Below, piece by piece: positions 59,784 through 64,000 of a DNA stretch of 64,000 nt. The DNA lies in NCBI RefSeq assembly GCF_902459465.1, contig NC_047076.1:2307488-2371487 (forward strand), given 5' to 3'. Both the position numbers and the translations under genes were made by a program. Below the pieces are notes generated by a model. It searched no databases and was not told the origin of the DNA. It worked only from the letters and a program-made list of their open reading frames with translations. Source of the stretch: Asterias rubens (taxonomy: Eukaryota > Echinodermata > Asteroidea > Forcipulatida > Asteriidae). How positions within the stretch are numbered: position 1 is the first letter of the stretch; every line of letters begins with the position of its first letter.

Positions 59784-62250
59784 ATGAGTCGCTGGGGCAA
59801 TAATAATCAGCAGAACCCCTACAGTGGGGGTGTACCAGGATGGGGGGACTCACCCATGCCTCCAAGAGGGACACCTCATTCTGGAAATCCAGGATTTTGG
59901 GGTCCGCGAGGTCCCTCTCCACACAACAGATTCGACAGGTAAAAATATTGTTACAGCTATTTTGTTGAGTGTTTTATACTGTTTTTAATGAGAGAGTAGT
60001 GTATTTTCGACACATATGGAAAAGTGCACAAATTTACATGTTTTCCGTCAAATGTCGGTCAAATGTCAAAATTTCGAAAAAAGGAATCTAGCGCCCCAGT
60101 CACTGGGTCTAATGATGTTCACCTGTTCTGCATATTCATCATCAAATGTTAACTTGGATAACTTTCCGTATGGCGCCACCACTTTTTCACTCATTTTTAC
60201 AAAAAGGGATATATCAATCAGGTAAATTAGATACTATATTATTTTATTTCGAATGAAAAAGTGGTGGCGCCATACGGAAACTTTTCCGTTAACTTAATTG
60301 TAAAAATGTAAACATTAACAAAAAAATACGCACTAAACCACTGCACTGGTTAGTTAGTGCGTATTTTTTTGTTAATGTTTATAACCAGATTTATTTAATT
60401 TTAGTGGATTGTTTTTGTGTACCTTAATAAATTATAACATTTTAATTCAGTTGTCATGTGTATTTATTTTCATTCTGAAAATGTTAACTAAGTTATATGT
60501 GAACTGTAGCCCCACTTGTGTGGTTGCTCCATGGGCCAAGGAAGGATAGCTGAAGGATTCAGCTATTCTTGGCCACACAAGTGGGGCTAATGTGAACTGT
60601 AGAATTTAAATTATGCTTATATTTTTTCAACAGAGGTCCGCCGCAAGGGCATTCTCCAAGCCCCCATCAATCCCCCCGGGGACAGTTCTCACCAATGTAC
60701 CCCTCGTCACCCTTCATGCAACAGGCACCCGGCCACCAACACAGAATGGGACATGGAGGAGGGGGAGGGGGAAACTCCCCTCGGTATCAGTTTGGAGGGA
60801 GGAACTCCGGAGGGGGATCATACTCATCCCCGAGACACTCATCCCCAAGAAACTTCTCCAGAGGACAGGTTAGTTTAGCAGGCCTGTACTCATTTATGAA
60901 ACGGCAAGGGCATCAAGGCATTTTCTCCTTGCTTGGTAACTAAAGGACACCCTATGGCTATGAGGAAATTGTAAGTGACTACTTGAGCATTTCAAGGGCA
61001 CAAAGGCGATGTCCAGAAGGCATGGAGGCAAACACCTCCATTGCTCCAAAGTATTCCAGGCCTGGTCAAGACTTTTTACAGTGCCCGGGGGGAATATCTA
61101 CAACAAGACTGTAGGGTTTCAAGCTCAACATTTTTACTGGACCAGAATTTATTTTATAAGACCAGAATCAAAATGAGTTGAACAAGCCCCTAGAGAAAAT
61201 GATCCTCATTTGTCTTGCATGTGTAATAAGTACTTTGGTACTCAACAGGATTGAAAGATGTTTATCAGACTCAAATAGTCAACTATTTTCTCACAAAGAT
61301 ATTGCACAATGAGGTAGCCTATCAAGCCTGGAATTTCATCTTGAAAGGGCAAGGCCATTTTCATTTTGATACGGGCACTTCCATTGAAAAATCTTAAAAA
61401 GTCTTTGGGAAATTTTTGAATGGGCACCAAGGCCAAGGGCAAAAGAGGCCATGCCCTTTCAGGGCCTCCGTGAAGTTCCAGGACTGGCCTATTTTTATCG
61501 ATATCCAATTGAAAAACACAAGACTACTGTGAGTTTACTGGCCCGATGCTAAACGTACTGGCCTTGGTACTGTGGTCCAGTGTTAATTTCGAGCCGTACA
61601 GTAAATCTTGAGTTACCCTTATAGAGATTCCATTCCACACCACCTGAACAGCATACTTTGATTCATTATCAAGAAAAATTCCATTAAAATGTTATAAAAG
61701 TTTCGTAGAATAATTTGAATTTGCCCCAACTAAGACTAAGACCAAGACCATGGGAAGCAAGCAAGGAAATGCATGTTTGTCATTTGTGCGACATAATGGA
61801 ACGATGGAACAACAGCATGATGTCACAGGTGGCGGTTAACAATAGTATACCATCTAAATTACATTGAATTCTTTTTGCGATCAAATGGGTACCCGCTGCT
61901 CAAATATAGGATTCGAACTGCCTCTAGCTACCGGGCAATCTTGGTAGTTTAGTTGGTAAGAAACTGCTCTACAATTTGGCTTGAATCCCACTTGAGTAAC
62001 ATGCCTGTGATTATCTTTTCACATAGTTCTAGTTCTGAGTATACAGGGCTACAAATGTAACACACATCGGTGTACATGTATATGGGTGAAACCAAAATTA
62101 ATAAACTCTTGTTGTTTTTTACAGGGTAGGCAATCTTCAGGCAATGGGCAGCCAGCTGACATCAGTAAGTACTACAAACATTCAATGGTTGTGGATCCAT
62201 GGAAGCATCTGATGACATCATCATCTGGGACCCCAGCATCCAAGACCTAA
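59784..62250 (+). CDS. MPLKIP: MPLKIP-like Gly/Ser/Pro-rich protein, 171 aa
   Basis: Three exons, 59784-59938, 60634-60868 and 62125-62250 (TAA), totalling 516 nt with consistent phases. The protein begins MSRWGNNNQQNPYSGG, is low-complexity (Gly, Ser, Pro, Arg, Gln), and ends with ISKYYKHSMVVDPW plus a short tail. Human MPLKIP (TTDN1, mutated in non-photosensitive trichothiodystrophy) has the same composition, a similar length and a C-terminal Tyr/Phe-Lys-x-Ser-Met-x-x-Asp-Pro-Trp motif, which is the basis for the name. It is probably nuclear and largely disordered. It is transcribed divergently from DUS3L. The short terminal motif is the only specific evidence, so the name is less certain than the gene. 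Confidence 0.8.
60157..60288. repeat. Hairpin MITE, TCCGTATGGCGCCACCAC family (copy 2)
   Basis: Opposite orientation to the copy at 59193, in intron 1 of the MPLKIP-like gene. The two together bracket the first exon. Confidence 0.9.
60311..60379. repeat. Hairpin, AACATTAACAAAAAAATACG
   Basis: Arms of about 26 bp (60311-60336 and 60354-60379), essentially perfect, with a short loop. It lies in intron 1 of the MPLKIP-like gene. Confidence 0.9.
60507..60589. mobile_element. Mini hairpin insertion with 10-bp target duplication
   Basis: TAGCCCCACTTGTGTGG and its complement at the ends, 83 bp in all. Flanks ATGTGAACTG (60497-60506 and 60590-60599) are identical. It lies 44 bp before the exon 2 acceptor. 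Confidence 0.85.
61935..62105 (+). repeat. tRNA-derived SINE (family 1)
   Basis: GGGCAATCTTGGTAGTTTAG (A-box side), CTTGAATCCCA (B box, decayed), ATGCCTGTGATT and CACATCGGTGTACATG. It shares all parts with 22525. It ends 20 bp before the exon 3 acceptor of the MPLKIP-like gene. Confidence 0.8.
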
Positions 62251-63296
62251 CGTCTTGAAAGAACCACAGCGAAAATAGACAATGAAGAAGAAACTCAGGC
62301 CAACAACATGTTGTCAGGTCGGCCATCTTGTGTTGAGCCTCTTAAGTATAGGAGAACCAGAGTGAGGCTTGAGGCATAAATAGTCAGGTGCAGTAGACAT
62401 TTAACTATGGAGATGCCAATAATGTGCTCAGGGAGCCATACTTACCCTTCAAGTAGATGACTTGAGAGCTGTCATGCATGTGTACAAGACATGGTTGAAA
62501 GACTGGTTCCCAGTTTCAAAGTGATTTTGTCAATGACCGGGTACCCAACCCAAATCACTTGGATGGGAGACTTGTAAAATAATTTTTCAAATTGAAATTT
62601 TCTTTTTGTAGCCGTTGCAAAACTGAAAAAAATTTGTTTGTTTTTACTCATTTTAACATTGGGAAATAAAAGACGTTTTTTTTTAATCCTTGGCACACGT
62701 TTTGTGTTTATTTTCATTTCAAAATTCTCAAGGTTAAAAAAAGAAATGTTGGTGAATTTAAAAAAATTTAAGACCAAACCATTTGTGTTACTGCGTACCA
62801 AACAAAAGGACCTGAAAGCTTTGATGGAATCGAACCACCCACATACACGGCGTTGGTGGTTTACCACCCCACCGTGTTGTGTCGACCAGAAAGGCTTTTT
62901 TACTCAGGTTCAAATGAATGGAAGCAACAGATCCACATTGGTGTTGGGGGACCGGCATGGAGTAACATAGTACTGCATCATGAGGACTGGAACTAGCTAC
63001 AAGATTTGTTACGTTACCTTTTTGTCCGGAGTGTTGTGTCCGTCAACCCTGCTCAGGTGTTCAGTAAGTACGCCACCATTTGTGCCTCTCATACAATAAG
63101 TGCTTTGAAGGTAGTCTACAGAATTGGTAAGGATAAAAAAAAATGTTTAGTTTCAGGTTGAAAGCTTACTAATTTTGAAGTTCATACTAAAACCATTTTT
63201 TCTTTGGATAAATTTCCCTCTGAAATGAATTCATAATTGAGAAAACTGTCGATGGAAACCATGACTGCTGATTTCCGTTGATACAACCAAAATTAA
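62251..63296. other. 3' UTR and downstream of the MPLKIP-like gene
   Basis: No further coding exon recognised. AATAAA at 62665-62670 would give a 3' UTR of about 430 nt. Confidence 0.45.
62665..62670 (+). terminator. Candidate poly(A) signal of the MPLKIP-like gene
   Basis: AATAAA, the first canonical signal after the stop codon at 62250, followed by a T-rich stretch. Confidence 0.55.
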
Positions 63297-63679
63297 CGGA
63301 ACACGTTGCCTTGGATCGGACGAGTTGGTGTACTAAAAGCGTTTGAAACCGTTTGTTATGAAATGCATATGGTTAGAAAGATGTTTTAAAATTAGAATAT
63401 AATGATCCACACAAGTATCACTCGAAACTGCACGGTTTTCCTTTTACGTCGCGAACTATCACGGTCGGCCATTTATGGGAGTCAAAATTTTGACTCCCAT
63501 AAATGGCCGACCGTGTTAGTCGACTGGGTAAAAAGAAAACCACGCAATTTCGAGGCATATTTGTGTAGATCATTGTATTCTACTTTTACAATATCTTTCG
63601 AACCATATACATTTTACAACAAACGGTTACAGAACTATTTTCAAGGACCAACTCGACCGATCCAAGGCAACGTGTTCCT
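63297..63679. repeat. TTAA-type MITE, AGGAACACGTTGCC family (copy 2)
   Basis: Flanked by TTAA (63293-63296 and 63680-63683). The arms meet at GGGAGTCAAAATTTTGACTCCC, so almost all of its 383 bp can fold on itself. Same family as 32821 but with a different centre. Confidence 0.92.
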
Positions 63680-63683
63680 TTAA

Positions 63684-64000
63684 GGACATTGGGTTTACAT
63701 GCTGAAAATTGTGCATCACTGTTTTCTCCCAACTCACACAACGTATTAAGCCCAAATTTCCACAGGTAACTGTATGTCATTTCATGTAACTGGTCAATAA
63801 CACAAAACATGAACATTCTCTGTAAATATTTTGGCAGTTATACCAATCCTGAATATGAATAAAAACTTAATATTCCCATCCCAACCCTCTTTTCTGTGAA
63901 AGATCTTTTCTGCATTATCTATTTTAGATTCAGCCCCTTCCCCTTTCCTGGCTCTGATAGGGTCGCCATGTCTTAATAACTAAAAGTTTTTAGCCAGGAT
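63684..64000. other. Window end, nothing recognised
   Basis: No coding exon or RNA gene seen. An AATAAA lies near 63858 without an identifiable gene. Confidence 0.35.

Noticed and set aside
62535-62580. 5S-like CACTTGGATGGGAGACTTG
   Set aside because: Only about 15 bases match the 5S box C; the rest of the gene is absent.

Overview
The window is animal nuclear DNA. Genes are split by GT-AG introns, coding density is low (about 4.9 kb of coding exon in 64 kb), and the intergenic space is packed with foldback DNA elements, tRNA-derived SINEs and LINE scraps. A cytoplasmic-type actin beginning [16 protein letters not shown] and this repeat repertoire fit an invertebrate deuterostome, most likely an echinoderm such as a sea star. 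That placement is an inference; no species can be named from the sequence alone.

Layout. At 1.7-5.7 kb lies a complete actin gene on the minus strand, with a non-coding leader exon and a TATA/CArG promoter. From 5.7 to 19.7 kb there is no recognisable protein gene; this stretch holds foldback repeats, a Penelope-like fragment with a hammerhead ribozyme motif, and one 120-nt 5S rRNA gene (16.6 kb). From 19.8 to 26.8 kb, minus strand, is a nine-exon short-chain dehydrogenase/reductase (262 aa) whose introns are full of repeats. From 28.7 to 33.9 kb, plus strand, a 1,686-bp tandem duplication carries a broken first exon in its first copy and, in its second, an intact two-exon secreted protein with a furin-like site and six mature cysteines (neurotrophin/Spaetzle-like). 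From 37.3 to 48.6 kb, minus strand, is an eight-exon ankyrin-repeat gene (257 aa). Its fifth intron contains a 4.3-kb DNA transposon with a decayed RecQ-type helicase, inserted in a local tandem repeat. From 50.6 to 58.4 kb, minus strand, is DUS3L (tRNA dihydrouridine synthase 3), with a one-base frameshift in its tenth exon. Head to head with it, at 59.8-62.3 kb on the plus strand, is a small Gly/Ser/Pro-rich protein whose C-terminus resembles MPLKIP.

The genes are independent units with no shared pathway visible. All exon joins reported were read by eye: each has AG/GT borders, and phases agree throughout except in DUS3L exon 10. The most notable observations are a stop codon that falls inside a MITE target site, a strong hammerhead core, a transposon family with 9-bp target duplications that carries helicase remains, a duplicated exon that has decayed much faster than its near-identical flanks, a telomere-repeat block inside a MITE, and several very long hairpins inside introns.
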